The notes under the pieces are model-generated. The model was not told the origin of the DNA. It saw only the letters and a list, made by a program, of their open reading frames with translations, and searched no databases. 64,000 nucleotides of DNA, from the NCBI GenBank assembly GCA_003952965.2, contig CM025850.1, positions 36,923,165 through 36,987,164 of the forward strand, written 5' to 3'. This document shows positions 24,167-37,257 of this stretch, piece after piece. The stretch comes from Morella rubra. Its lineage: Eukaryota > Streptophyta > Magnoliopsida > Fagales > Myricaceae. Positions within the stretch are counted from its first letter, which is position 1, and every line of letters begins with the position of its first letter. The translations under genes and the position numbers were made by a program.

Positions 24167-27153
24167 TCATGTGGATTTCATCTGGTGTACTCTATTGTAC
24201 CATATTGAGTGAAGAACCATGTGAAATATGTCATATTTCACAGGCTTTTTGTGCCAAAGGAAATGCTTTTGTACCATTTTTACTCTCAACTGCATGGAGA
24301 GGTACTTCTCTTCTGGGATTGAGAGCAGAATATTTCTCAAATTGGGGATATCTTTCTCTAGAACAAACACTGATAAGGCCTCCCAATTTAATACCTCAAA
24401 GAACGGAGGCACATAATTATCTAATATGATGACAGGGACACATCCATAGAAAATGGATTCAACTACTCGAGGTGTGTGAACTTCGTAACCCCGGGCACAT
24501 ATGCAGTACTTGCTGTCCTTCATGTACTCCCTGTATTTTCTTTTGCCTTCGATATCACGTGGCATTGGACCAAAGATTTTCATGTTGGGCACTTTATTTT
24601 CCCAGTACTCTAGGAGAAGTGGTCGAACATACCCGTGCATGCTCCCTGCAAAGAAGGCAAGAATACATCTTTGTGAAGGTGGTTTTCCTCCAAGATCTTT
24701 TAGTGGGTCCTCTCCAGAACGTATATATGTAACTGGTAGAGTAGTGTCCTTCCCTATTTTGAAGTCTTTAGCAACATTGGCATTGCAAAGAGATCTGATG
24801 CAGTTCCTCATATGCTGCCTAGTGACTCGGGAGGCCTGACATTTCAGATAAAACATTAATTTATCAACTAGCCAGAAGATTAAGAGGCTTCATGTGATGA
24901 GGATCCAGCTTAGCTGGAGCCTGGAGGATACTAAGGAACTCTCGTTTGGCCAATGATTATCAGTATTGTCCCAAAACCAAAGGTAACTTTGGAGCTGTCA
25001 TTATGTTGGAAATCTTAAGGGTATCTTAGAAAGGAAAGAAGAAGAAAAGAAGAAAAGAACAAATTCCTGCTACCTCAACATGCAAAGGAAAAATCTGTAA
25101 ACTAGGTGGGGTTGCTCATGCCTCTGAAGTAATTTTGGCTAATTTTGGTCAATGGTCCCATTGACAAGGGTCTTACCTACACCAAATTACAAGATGCAAA
25201 AATTTAACAAGTGATAAGCCCTAAGCTCCTTCTCCTCTATGTTATCAAACAGGTAAACTTTGGTCAATATCAAAAGGTCAAAACATTACTAAATGACGCA
25301 CAAAATCATACCCAGTCATGACAAGCAACTAGAAAATGATCCGCCCCACCAGTTCTGTTCCAGAAACGATATTTACTGGCAATTAATTCCACATAGTTCT
25401 TCAGATATTTCTCTTGAACCTTCTTACTGCCCATAAAGTTCATCCTTAGCATTTGTGAACTGAAGGGTAAGTAAAATAAGTGAGCTTTTCTGGGGTCCCT
25501 CACAACAAATCTTTTATTTGCCTCTATCAGTTTCATAAACCAGCCTTCTGACGCATAAATTCCTCTCAGCAGTGGCTGATGGAATATGGGCTTTTCTCCT
25601 TCCCTGTAGATATAAACTTTGAGTTTTTGCTCCATCAACTCATAACTCCTGCAAATAGGATGTATAACATCTTCAGTATGGTTAATATGAAGAGTAGGAT
25701 CAATAGAAAAAGTGTACTGAGAAGTTGTATGTCTCTTGTGTGAATGACTAGGATGTTTGGGCAAGTACAGTGCAAATCTTGTAACCGATATGTTAAAATT
25801 GCAATACAGAGATGAGGCCATCTTATAGAATCTCAAATCCTAAAAATCAGAAAAAGAGAAAAGAACTGAAATATCAAAAACATACTAATTGCCATAGTTA
25901 TGAACATATCAATTCGTATAGGCACATTCTGTGGTCTTGACAAAAAATGTCAAGATTCTTTTTAAAGGAACCATCAGTAAACATAGTTCTGTATAAGAAA
26001 CATATTTTACAATCATAGAAGCCATTGGATCATATGGAAGCACCAAATAATTTGGAAAAGACATTTTTGACTTCTGGAACAAGACTAATTTTTTCCGAAG
26101 TTCCGAAGCACTACATAAAGTACTAACCTGGTTTAATCATCAGTGAATCTGAGTGCCTAATTGACAATAGTTTAAACAAATTAGGCAGGAAATGCCCTTA
26201 ACCATAAGCTGCAAATGTATGCAATGGGAAAGAAAGTTCAAAACAGAAAAATACTGGATACTGTCCTTATTTTATGGCAACTCACCTTCTAAACTTGGAT
26301 GCATTTCGAAAAACTGAAGCATGAAGCCCTGGGGAGTTCATTACAATAGGAGCATTTGAGATCTCTAGTTTTGCAGATAGGAGTTCCCGATCTTGTACTG
26401 ACGACCACCTTGATCTCTATTATCAATTGAAGTAGATAAGTAAAAAGCTAGAAATCTTGACGGATTCCCATTGTCCATATAGAAACCTCAATGTCAGATC
26501 TGTACCGTGCTCCAAGAAGACACATGACTTTTCTGCAATAATGAGCTCATCTGGGTTATGGATACAGTTTGCATTGGCCGAGTCTTCTTATGCTTTGGCT
26601 GCATTTTCGTAGTTGGTTCAACATTGGCTGCTGTAGATATGTTGTTGTCAGCAAAGAATAACGTCCTTGAATCTGCACAAAAGTTTCCCAAGCCCTTTGA
26701 AGAAATACCTTCGGATACAAATGGCAAGATACCAACATGATTTTGTACTCCGCCCAACGTCAAATTGGTGATTGCTTGAGGGTAATCTTTCTCAACTTTG
26801 ACTTCCTTGTGAGAGTTTGGGATGTAATCTGAAGCTAGCTTATCCTGTTTATCTGTTTCTTTTGTTTCATTTTCATACCCAGCTTCTTTGTGAGAATCAG
26901 AAGCATATGTATCCTTACCCTCCACAATATTAACAGCAAACGGTCTATTTGGTGGTGAATTGTTTAAAACAGTGACATTGTGAGCCACCTTAGGTATTGA
27001 ACCCTTGCTAGCGGGAGATAAAGGAATTGTTTTCCAAATGGTAAGAGCAAAGCCCTGAGATACAGCTAAAAAGGCAACCACCGTGCCCATGATCACCAGC
27101 AGTCTCCAGATCTTTATGTGACATAATCTCTGGACCAGTACTGCAGCATCCAT
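24167..27153 (-). CDS. Exostosin-family (GT47) glycosyltransferase, tandem copy 2
   Basis: Exons 26506-27153, 26286-26416, 25312-25648 and 24167-24835 give 594 residues. Exon 2 (131 bp) and exon 4 (669 bp) have exactly the lengths found in copy 1 and the phases agree, so the two arose by tandem duplication. The membrane anchor is at about 17-36, the stem is shorter than in copy 1, and the exostosin domain begins near residue 260 with the same blocks (GIYASEGWFMKL, DPRKAHLFYLPFSS, GADHFLVACHDW, LAFFAGSMHG, SKYCICARGYE). The loop after the PFSS block is four residues shorter. The start chosen (27153) aligns with copy 1; an in-frame ATG nine codons upstream is possible. A CACAG/GTACC donor near 27868 indicates a 5' UTR intron, which leaves the leader exon next to the retrotransposon. 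Stem sequences have diverged strongly and the catalytic domain little. Confidence 0.92.
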
Positions 27154-27956
27154 ATAAGAAGAACGCCAGCAGTTGACCAATTACCTTGAGTAAACTAGAT
27201 TGCACAAAATACAGATATACAACAGCGCGCCTTGCCCCGGAAATGTCAATTCAAGGGCTGAAAAAAGCAGTTAGATAGTTAATAAAGGGCTTTCGAGAAA
27301 GTAAAAAACACAAACATTGGGATGAAATAGAGTTCCATAGAAAATCCAAACACATCTTGGACAAGATTCAAAAACAGACACTGTAAGTTTATCAAGAGAA
27401 TATTTGGTGCGGCCTGCAGAAAATTTGAAGCAGGAATGTCTATTTCCTCCAATGTTACTGTTTAAAATATCTACCAAACAAAATAGTCATACGATAGAAG
27501 AGACCAAAAATGTTCACCGGCCTTACCCCATGAGATTCGTACAACCTATATCACCAACAAATTACAAGGACAACACCCAGTCAAAACTCAAAAACATGTA
27601 TACAAACTTTTCTAAACATTCATTCTTTAATATAAAAAGAAAAAGAGAAGAAAGTCAAGGATCCATTCAGCATGGAATTTTTCAATCAAGATAATAGGAT
27701 CAGGAAGAGGAAATTCAGAACTGCCTGCTCCAAACGCACTCACTAGATCAAGCAGAAAGAAGGAAACAGGTAGTCGTTATTCCAACAAAGCTAAAGGAAT
27801 AACAATGATGACCCAGCAAATGAGTCTCGTTATTCCCTATGAAGATATGGTTCAATCGATAATGGTACCTGTGAAGACTCTTCCGAAAACGCACTTCTTG
27901 AAGCTTTTAGAGCTCCGTCGGACTCGGTTAATGGGCGGAGCTCAGTCTCTCGTATC

Positions 27957-27961
27957 TACTG
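27957..27961. repeat. Target-site duplication TACTG (left)
   Basis: TACTG directly precedes the left LTR and is repeated directly after the right LTR at 33438-33442. This five-base duplication is the size made by plant retrotransposon integrases. Confidence 0.9.
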
Positions 27962-28455
27962 TGTAACACTTTGCTTCTAGAATTCTTGATGGAAATAGAA
28001 TTATAGTAGAGAAATGTGAGATATGGATAAACTGTAATGGATTTTCATGAATGTAAGCCAATTTCGAGGATGGCAACCTCCGTAAGAGAGAGACACTGAG
28101 AGAGAGAATGCTATTCACCAAATTACATGCCTATCCCCATCACCCAACCATCCCCTTGTACGAAACAAAATGACCAACCTCCTAACAAACTCTAACAACC
28201 AAGCGGAATATAAAAGACCCATTCATAAAGGGTCGGAGCACTACAACGCATAACAACCAAATACTGAAGTAACCCGCAACTAAAAGAAATAACCCACGTT
28301 ATTATTTAGCCCAATGCTGCCAGCCCAATACCTTGGCCCAGCCCACTGTCCAGAAACATCTAAACTCATCTAAACTCTTCCTCGTAACATCACTCCAGAT
28401 CTGTCTTCCTCTCCCATTCGACCGACAGCATAACCTCCAGCTGCATATCGTGACA
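27962..28455 (-). mobile_element. Left LTR (3' LTR) of the chromovirus
   Basis: 494 bp with TG...CA ends. It matches the right LTR with about 14 base differences, roughly 97% identity. A purine-rich tract (AAATGGGGGAGGCAA, minus strand) abuts its inner edge, as expected of the polypurine tract beside a 3' LTR. Confidence 0.93.
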
Positions 28456-31400
28456 TTGCCTCCCCCATTTAAAGCACCTTGTCCACAAGGTGGGGGAATT
28501 GAAGACGAAGAACATCCAGCCTCTCCCAAGTGGCGTCCTCCATCTCCTGCCCTGCCCATTGAACAAGCACTTCTGTGGCAGGTCGATTTCCCACACGAGA
28601 AACACGTCGATCCAAGAGATAAATGGGTTCAGGTTGCAACAAACCTTGCTGATCCACGGGTGGAAGAGTGGGAATCGGAAGACAACGCGAGCCCACCATT
28701 TTCTTCAGCTGAGAGACATGGAAAACAGGATGAATACGAGCAGCTACTGGTAGATCTAGGCGGTAAGCCACTGTACCAATGCGGGAGGTGATCTGGAAGG
28801 GTCCAAAGAAACGGGGTGAGAGCTTCAATCGGCGTCTCTGAGCCACCGAAGTTTGTCTGTACGGCTGGAGCCGAAGGTAAACCCAATCCCCAATATCAAA
28901 TTGTCTCTCTGTTCGCTTTAAATCAGCATAATGTTTCATCCTATTTTGGGCTCGTGCGAGGTTCTCCTTGAGTAAAAGCAAGGTCTGGTCACGGGTGCGC
29001 AAAGTATTCTCAACAGTGGCAACTTGAGTGGTACCCGTCTCATAAGGTAAGAGCTTGGGTGGTTGTTGACCGTATACAGCTTCATAAGGTGTAATTTTAG
29101 TTGATGCATGAAAATTAGTATTGTAGCTCCACTCAGCCAAAGAAAGCCACTGAGACCAATCTCTGGGTCTCTCTCCTACAAAACACCTTACATAGTTTTC
29201 CACACACTTGTTCACAATTTCGGTCTGCCCATCTGTTTGAGGATGGTAAGCAGTACTATATGACAAAGTGATGCCTTGAGCCCGAAATAATTCTCTCCAG
29301 AAAGAACTAGTGAAGGTAGGGTCTCGATCAGAGACAATTGACTCAGGTAACCCATGTAGTCGAAAAATATTATTCAGGAACGTAGTGGCCACCTTAGAAG
29401 CTGTATAGGGGTGAGACAAGGGAATGAAATGAGCATACTTGGACAGCCTATCCACTACCACATAGATAATAGAGTACCCGTGAGATAGAGGTAATCCCTC
29501 AATAAAATCCATGGTAATGTGAGTCCATGTGCGATCTGGTATAGGCAAGGGTTGAAGTAATCCCCCAGGAGCTATGTTTTCATGCTTAACCTGTTGACAT
29601 GTATGGCACTCACGTATGTGTTGTCTGACCTGGTGTCTCATACCTGGCCAATAGAAATCTCGCTTCACTCTATGCAAAGTCTTATCATACCTTGAATGGC
29701 CCCCCATAGGAGTGTCATGTGCATGCATAATAATCTGAACACGTAATTGAGTATCTGACCCCACGAATAATCTACCCTTATAGGATAAGATACCATTTCT
29801 GACATTGTAGTGCACGGGATCCAGCTCCCCTTTTTCCCATTTAGCTAACAGCTCCTTAGAGTCATCGTCACCATAACTCAACCGTAAGTCATCCAACCAG
29901 GTAGCTGTAGGATAGGAAATGGATGAAAGTGTGAACTCAGAGGTAGGTTCCTCTTTTCTCGAGAGGGCATCTACCACCCTATTCTCCCTCCCTCTTTTGT
30001 ACTCGACCTGAAAGTCATATCCAAGCAATTTAGTGAGCCATTTTTGCTGAAATGGAGTACCAATTTTTTGATCTAGAAGGTGTTTGAGGCTTTGCTGGTC
30101 AGTTCGAACCACAAATGACTGTCCAATTAAGTACGGCCTCCACTTTTGTACAGCTGATACCACCGCCAAAAGTTCCTTCTCATAGGTAGACATAGCAACT
30201 GCCTTGCCTTTAAGAGCTTGATTGAAATATGCAATAGGTCTACTGTTTTGCATTAGAACAGCCCCAATTCCAGCCGCACTAGCATCACACTCCAGCACAA
30301 AAGGTTGGGAAAAATCGGGTAATGCTAGGACTGGTGGTTGAGTGACAGCCAATTTGAGGTTGTTGAATGCTGTTGTAGCTTCAATGGACCATGCAAAGGC
30401 ATTCTTCTTAAGTAAAGCCGTCAAGGGTGCAGCAATAGTGCCATAACCTCGAATGAATTTTCTGTAATGACCCGTGAGGCCTAGAAACCCTCTGAGAGAT
30501 TTTAAAGTTGTAGGTAAAGGCCAGTCTAGCATAGACTGAAGTTTGGATGGATCTGCCTTCACCCCTTCATCCGAAACCACATGGCCCAAATAATCTACTT
30601 CCCTGCATGCAAACCTGCATTTTGATAGCTTAGCATAAAGCTGATGTTTTCTTAAAGTTTCCAAGGTTACCTGCAAGTGTTGTAGGTGGTCAGCCCACGT
30701 CTTGCTATAAATTAGGATATCGTCAAAGAAAACCAGTAAAAACTTTCTCAAATACGGCCTGAAAACCTCATTCATGAGACTTTGGAAAGTAGACGGGGCG
30801 TTAGTCAAGCCAAATGGCATGACAAGAAACTCATAGTGACCCTCATGAGTTCGAAAGGCAGTTTTTGGCATGTCTTCTGGTTTCACCCTGATTTGGTGGT
30901 ATCCGGATCTTAAATCCAGCTTAGAGAAAAATTTTGCTCCATGTAGTTCATCTAGGAGTTCATCAACAACCGGGATGGGAAACTTATCCTAATTGTCTCC
31001 TTGTTTAGGGCCCTATAATCCACACACATGCGCCATGTGCCATCAGCCTTTCTAACCAGCAAAACAGGAGAGGAAAATGGGCTTTGACTCAATCTGATCA
31101 CGCCCGTTTTTAATAACTCCCTTACAATCTTTTCGATTTCCTCTTTTTGAAAAAATGGATATCGATAAGGCCTCGCTGATGGAGGAGAGGTACCCTCCTT
31201 CAGCACTATTGCATGGTCGTGGGATCTAACTGGAGGCAACCTAGTAGGTTCTGCAAAAATGTCCTCATATTGCTGTAAAATTACTTCCACCTCTGGAACT
31301 ATAGTCGTAGAGCTTAGCTCAATGGGTTCTATGAGCTGTAAGAAAATTCCCTTCCTACCAGCTTTCTTCATGCTTGACACACCCCCTTCCTCCATTAGTT

Positions 31401-32943
31401 GACTAGGACCCATGCCTCATAAAGTTACTGCCTTCTCCTGTAATTTAAATGCCATAGTCAGCTCTGAAAAGTTCCATAAAATTTGTCCAAGTGTTCTTAA
31501 CCAATATACTCCCAACACCATGTCACACCCAGCCAAACTCAACGCATAAGTGTCAGTTGTAAAGCTGTGACCTTGTATAGAAACCCTTATACCCTCTATT
31601 TTTCCTTCACTCTCAAGCAGTGCCCCATTTGCTACCCTTACTCTAATGTCTTCCCCTTTTTTAGCCTTCAACCGAGCTTTATAAACAATAGATGGGTCCA
31701 GAAAATTATGGGTGCTTCCAGAGTCAATTAGGATAACTACATTCTACCCTCCTACCTTCCCAACCACCCTCATTGTCTTTGGGCTCATTGAGCCTGTCAA
31801 AGCATGCAAAGAAATCTCCGGCCCTACCTCCTCCTCCTCTTGGGTGACGCCTTCATCCATTTCTGTCTCTACCCTTCCTTCTACATCATCCCAATCACCT
31901 GATGCCCAACCCTCCATTATAAACAATTTTGGATTCTTACACACATGCTTAAATGACCATTTCTCATCACAATTATAGCATAACCCTTTCTCCCTTCTTT
32001 CCCTAATCTGATTTGGTGTTAACTTATGGATTGGTAGTGGTTTTCTGGTGTTCTGGGTGGGGCTGTAGGTGGAGTTTGTGGGATTGTGTTGGCTATATGG
32101 AGTTGGGTTGTTGTGGCTGTAGGAATTTGAGTTGTGGTGGCTGTAGGAAGTTGTATTGTTTGGTGTGGGATTGGGCAGTAGCCCTTTTTTTGTCCAACGG
32201 TTGAGCAAAACATGCTCCTCTTGGATTTTTGCTAGGCCATAAGCTGTGATTAAATTGGGAGGATTGAACATCCTTACTGACAGCCGGATCTCATCTCTAA
32301 GTCCGCTTAAAAAACAGCTCAACTTGTAATTTTCAGTCAGTCCTTTCAATCTGTTAGAGAGGGCCTCAAATTGGCCTTTATAACTCTCTACACTACCCAT
32401 TTGCCTCAGCTTAGTAATCATTTCCATGGGGTCATCATATGAACTAGGGCCAAATCTAGTCAATAGAGCTTGAACAAACCCATCCCAACTTTGAAGGGCT
32501 CCAGAAGTTTCCAAATCTTGAAACCAAACTAGTGCCTGCCCCTCCATATGATAGGATGCTAGTAGAATTCGTTGATTCAAAGGAGTCTTGTGGAAATTAA
32601 AAAATTGAGTGGTTTTGTACAACCATCCATTTGGATCTGTCCCATCAAATTTGGGAAAATCCAACTTGACTGACTTGAATTACAACCCATTTAACTCACC
32701 ATTGTTGCCACTTCCACTCGGCGGTAGGCTCATTAATGTGAAACCTGAAACTGCTTCTTGTTCTTTCTTCTCCCTATCTTTGAGCAGACTCTGCATGTTT
32801 ATAGTGAGATTTGAAAGTTGTTGTGATATGCCATGTAAAACATTTCGTTGATCTTCTTGTTCCTTCTTCAACAGATCTACTTGCTCCAGAACTTCCTTGT
32901 AACGAGTATCCACCATGGTTGGATCGAGGGCTCTGATACCACT

Positions 32944-33437
32944 TGTAACACTTTGCTTTTAGAATTCTTGATGGAAATAGAATTATAGTAGAGAAATGTG
33001 AGATATGAATAAACTGTAATGGATTTTCATGAACGTAAGCCAATTTCGAGGATGGCAACCTCCATAAGAGAGAGAGACTGAGAGAGAGAATGCTATTCAC
33101 CAAATTACATGCCTATCCCCATCGCCCAACCATCCCCTTATACGAAATAGAATGCCCAACCTCCTAACAAACTCTAACAACCAAGCGGAATATAAAAGAC
33201 CCATTCATAAAGCGTCGGAGCACTACAACGCATAACAACCAAATACTGAAGTAACCCGCAACTAAAAGAAATAACCCACGTTATTATTTAGCCCAATTCT
33301 GCCAGCCCAATACCTTGGCCTAGCCCACTGTCCAGAAACATCTAAACTCATCTAAACTCTTCCTCGTAACATCACTCCAGATCTGTCTTCCTCTCCCATT
33401 CGACCAACAGCATAACCTCCAGCTGCATATCGTGACA
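32944..33437 (-). mobile_element. Right LTR (5' LTR) of the chromovirus
   Basis: 494 bp with TG...CA ends, paired with the LTR at 27962-28455. The initiator-Met primer-binding site lies directly inside it. The target-site duplication TACTG follows at 33438-33442. Confidence 0.93.
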
Positions 33438-33442
33438 TACTG

Positions 33443-33877
33443 ACACCCTCGAAACTCAACTGAACGTAGAAATCGTTAAACTGATGAAACTACGAAGTGT
33501 TGTCAACCGCCTTTGTTCTTTTGTGTATGTTACCTTGAGGCCATCACAATCAAGGTCCTCTTGCTTAAACGACGTCGCTTAATTGATCAGTTGTAAAAAT
33601 AACCTTTTTTTTTTTCCTAAGAGTGACGTTACTTTCAGATTAGAGGTTTTGGTTCTTCTTCGAATAGCGGATGAGGTAGCACACAGAACTGCAAAAGCCT
33701 CGTCGAAAAATCCACTCCGGAAACTGGAAGCCCACCTCCTGCGACGAAGTTTTTCACCTTGTTTTTACCCTATTGTCAGAGACAAGAGACAAATGTTTCT
33801 CTTGCGCTCCTTTTCTGCTTCTGAAAATCTCATTTCCTTTTGCCAGAGCCTCCGTTAAACCCAAGCTCAAATCATCA
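33443..33877. promoter_or_regulatory. Shared upstream region of CAF1-like and exostosin genes
   Basis: This 435-bp stretch is the leader and proximal promoter of the plus-strand CAF1-like gene. Before the retrotransposon arrived it continued directly into the leader of exostosin copy 2: with element and target duplication removed, the two start codons would be about 1.24 kb apart, head to head. No clear TATA box is visible. Confidence 0.55.
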
Positions 33878-36800
33878 ATGGCGCTAAAATTACCCATCCC
33901 GTTCCCTATCTTCGCGCCACCGCCACGGAATCCAATCCCGAACCCGAGCTCGAATCCGTCCAACCACCGCTCGCCTACAGAGGTCCGCTTCTCTCGCTGG
34001 AACAACGCCAATGCCGAGAAATTCGAACAACGCCGACGGGAACAGAAGGAAATTGAAGACGATATCCGGCGCGGCCGCCGGTTTGACTCGGCCGCTAAAA
34101 TCACCGACACTCATGACACTGCCACCATCACCGGCATTGAAACGTTCAAATCCATAGGCACACCCTCCTCTCCCTCCTCCCCTTCAATCCCGGGCAAGAA
34201 GTCCAAGTATTCCAAAAACCCCAACACCGACCTTAACGATTCTCATCCGGCCTTTCGCCGGGTCCCGAAAACAATGAAACTGCCCAACGTGTCCCAACCA
34301 CAACCAAAACCCGTGGCCCGGGACGCTAATATCTCCATTGGCGCCGACGGGGTTTCCTACGTCATTGACGGAGCTCCGTTTGAATTCAAGTACAGTTACA
34401 CCGAGACCCCGAAGGCGAAGCCGGTGAAGCTGCGCGAGCCGCCGTTCGTGCCTTTTGGCCCCACCACGATGCCACGCCCGTGGACCGGACGGGCCCCGCT
34501 GCCGCCGAGCAAGAAGCAACTCAAGGAGTTCGACTCCTTCCAGCTGCCGCCTCCAAATAAGAAGGGCGTCAAGCCGGTTCAGGCGCCTGGCCCGTTCTTG
34601 GCCGGGTGTGGTCCGCGGCACGTGAGATCGAGGGAGGAGATATTGGGCGAGCCGTTGACGGAGGAGGAGATTAGGGGCTTGGTCAATGGGTGCATGAAAA
34701 CGATGCGCCAATTGAATATAGGTAACGCGGGGAATTTTGTTGGTTTTTGTTCTAATTATTTAGGCGATTTTGTTCGTAATTGTTGTAATTCAATACGGGT
34801 TGCTTGAATTTGTTGATTCTCTTACATATAATTTCAAATTTTCTATATTTTCTAATCAATCCAAGTGCGAAATGGGTAATGCCAGTGAAAGTAAGAAAAG
34901 GCTGCTAAATTTTGAGCGTTGAGTTCGTTAACTTCTGCTCCACGGAGATTGAAAAATTAAGAAAGGTTAAATTTAAGATGAATTTTTGTAGTCAGATTCA
35001 TGCAGTGGAGGATTTTAGTTTAGGATTCGAAACACGCTTACTGTGTCCTCTTTGTGATGGTTTGTTCGTGGCTTGTTAGGAAGAGATGGGTTGACCCACA
35101 ATATGTTGGATAACATACATGCTCACTGGAAGCGGCGGCGAGTGTGCAAGATAAAATGCAAGGGAGTGTGTACCGTCGACATGGACAATGTGCATCAGCA
35201 GCTTGAGGTTGGTTTCTTGGTGCTACTCCTCCACGTTTCTGTTGCTCTCTTTGGTTAAGCATGTTGTGGTGGTAATTATTTAACTCAAATTTGTGTCTGT
35301 ATGATTGAATGTATTTTGATTAGTTATTGAATAGCTGAAACAGTCTACTTCATATTTTAACTAGTCACAATGTTTTAGTCATGTTTATATTGATGTAGAG
35401 ATATTATGATATGTCAGGAAAGAACTGGGGGGAAAATTATTTATCGTAAAGGTGGGGTGATATATCTCTTCCGAGGAAGAAACTACAACTATAGAACTCG
35501 TCCCCGATTTCCTCTCATGCTGTGGAAACCTATTCCCCCTGTATATCCGAGGCTGATTAAGCAGGTTCCTGAGGGTCTAACACTGGAAGAAGTGACTGAA
35601 ATGCGCAAGAAGGGACTGAAGCTTATACCAATTTGCAAGCTAGGTAATCCCTCATTTTGTGGAGTTCTTGTATAGATTGGCAATAACTATTCAATGTCGC
35701 CCCACGTAAAGTATGAATTTTCTGTGGTTTCTTATGTTACACAGGAAAAAATGGTGTGTACTGTGACCTGGTAAAAAATGTTAGAGAGGCATTTGAGGAG
35801 TGTGAACTAGTGCGAATAAATTGTCAAGGGATAAATGGGAGTGACTACCGAAGGATTGGTGCCAAACTCAAGGTCTAATAAACTTTAGTTGGTTTTAATG
35901 AATTCGGATATGTACAATAGAGTGAAAATAGTTCCCTCAATTCTTTTTTTGACTGCAGGATCTTGTGCCATGTGTTCTTATCTCATTCGCATACGAGCAC
36001 ATACTTGTATGGAGAGGACAAAAATGGAAGTCTTCCCTCCCAAAACTAGACAATGGTTACAAGGAAGCCAAGACATCCAACATTGATGATGCAATTTCCA
36101 TTGCAGCGCCCTTAGAAGACCAAGAAGTATCAGCAAACACATCAAAGATCCCTGCTAATGATGCAAGTCTCGAAACGCTGGGTTCCAGCATGTCCTCTAT
36201 CCATTCTGTGGATGTAGATGTAGGATGTGAGGATCTATCCTCCAGAGAAACGGTTTATCAATCTGTAGGTACTGAGGTAGATTCAAATGTGGGGAAGACA
36301 AATAGAATTGAAACCATAGGAGAACTCACAGGTTGTTCTGATGATGAACCGGAACCTGGGAATGCTTTAATGACTGTTGGTATTGATGATAAGTTGGAAA
36401 CTATGAGCAGTAAATGCGGAAGTGATGTCATGTTGGATGATAAAGGTTACACTCATGAAGGACTTCAGACAAATGTGGGATCTGACATCAACGCAGGAAC
36501 TGTTGGGAACACAGCAAGTAGGGTGGAAGCCCACAGAGTGGAAAACAGTACTCAGGACAAGCTCCTAGATGTTTCAGAAGTGGTTCAGGATCTCAATGAG
36601 CCAGCAAGATCGAGTGCACCTTGGACAGAGGGAGTTCTCCTACTGAGGAAGCAAGCTATCGACAATGGGAGTGCAGTTATATTGGATGATTCCTCTTTGG
36701 ATGATGATATTATTTATCAAAGGGCAGTTGCCATGGCCCGGTCTGCTCCGCCCGGTCCTGTTTTTAGGCATCAATTTAGGAAGACGGCAGTTCAGAAGCT

Positions 36801-37008
36801 TGAGGAGCAAGAATCTGGGGATATAAAAAAGGTTGAGGAGCAAGAAACCGGGGATTTGGAAGTGATGGGTAACACTTTAGTTTCCTCAGAGAGAAGGGAA
36901 AAGAAAAGTCGTAATATTAAAAGACCTAAAGATTTTGATAAACTTTATCAAGATGTAGTACCGCAGGGAAGCTTGAGAGTGGATGAACTTGCTAAACTAT
37001 TAGCATAA
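33878..37008 (+). CDS. CAF1: CRS2-associated factor 1-like, chloroplast group II intron splicing factor
   Basis: Exons 33878-34721, 35080-35207, 35418-35643, 35745-35872 and 35959-37008 join in phase to 791 residues. The protein is predicted to enter the chloroplast (Pro/Ser/Arg-rich, acid-poor N-terminus) and, with the peptidyl-tRNA-hydrolase-like partner CRS2, to promote splicing of a subset of group II introns. Evidence is a pair of CRM RNA-binding domains, about residues 255-348 ([28 protein letters not shown]) and 372-462 ([24 protein letters not shown]). The linker before them ([28 protein letters not shown]) is characteristic of CAF proteins. The acidic 330-residue tail, with [19 protein letters not shown] near its end, fits CAF1 better than the shorter CAF2. 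The start is the ATG of MALKLPIP; the frame stays open upstream but has no ATG. Its stop is 250 bp from the convergent sugar transporter stop. Confidence 0.92.
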
Positions 37009-37257
37009 TGCACATCATACTTTCTGGGATGATTGTTGTCTTTTATCCAAATTTTCCTCCTCAATAAGAATTGAAAAAAATTTCATAAAATGGATGTCGG
37101 ATTTTCTCAATTCTAATGATCTCTGTGTTTGCATTTCCCCCATGTTTTACACATCGTGTTGCTAACTACGATTGAAACTTTCGTAATCCCAGTACAATAT
37201 GCATGGACGAAACAATATGCCATAGTCAAATTCGAAGATTTTTTCCAACTGGAAATA

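Larger units (their letters stand above)
27962..33437 (-). mobile_element. Ty3/gypsy LTR retrotransposon, chromovirus (Reina-like)
   Basis: A fossil element of 5,476 bp on the minus strand with two 494-bp LTRs, a TGGTATCAGAGC primer-binding site (initiator Met-tRNA) inside the right LTR, a polypurine tract inside the left LTR and a TACTG target duplication. Parts in transcription order: gag at about 31.7-32.9 kb with a CCHC-like zinc knuckle; aspartic protease region at about 31.4-31.7 kb; reverse transcriptase at about 30.5-31.3 kb (FFDD motif); RNase H at about 29.9-30.4 kb; integrase at about 28.8-29.7 kb with HHCC zinc finger and core; C-terminal chromodomain at about 28.5-28.7 kb. The RT-RH-integrase order and the chromodomain place it in Ty3/gypsy chromoviruses; the short LTRs and compact size suggest the Reina clade. 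The coding region is broken in roughly four or five places. LTR divergence near 3% suggests an insertion about one to five million years old, depending on the rate assumed. Confidence 0.93.

Noticed and set aside
28333-28791. 152-codon plus-strand open frame at the left end of the chromovirus
   Set aside because: It is antisense to the retrotransposon coding region and has no features of its own.
33773-33877. N-terminal extension of the CAF1-like protein
   Set aside because: The frame is open upstream of 33878 but contains no ATG; the first ATG is the one used, and it gives a plausible chloroplast transit peptide.
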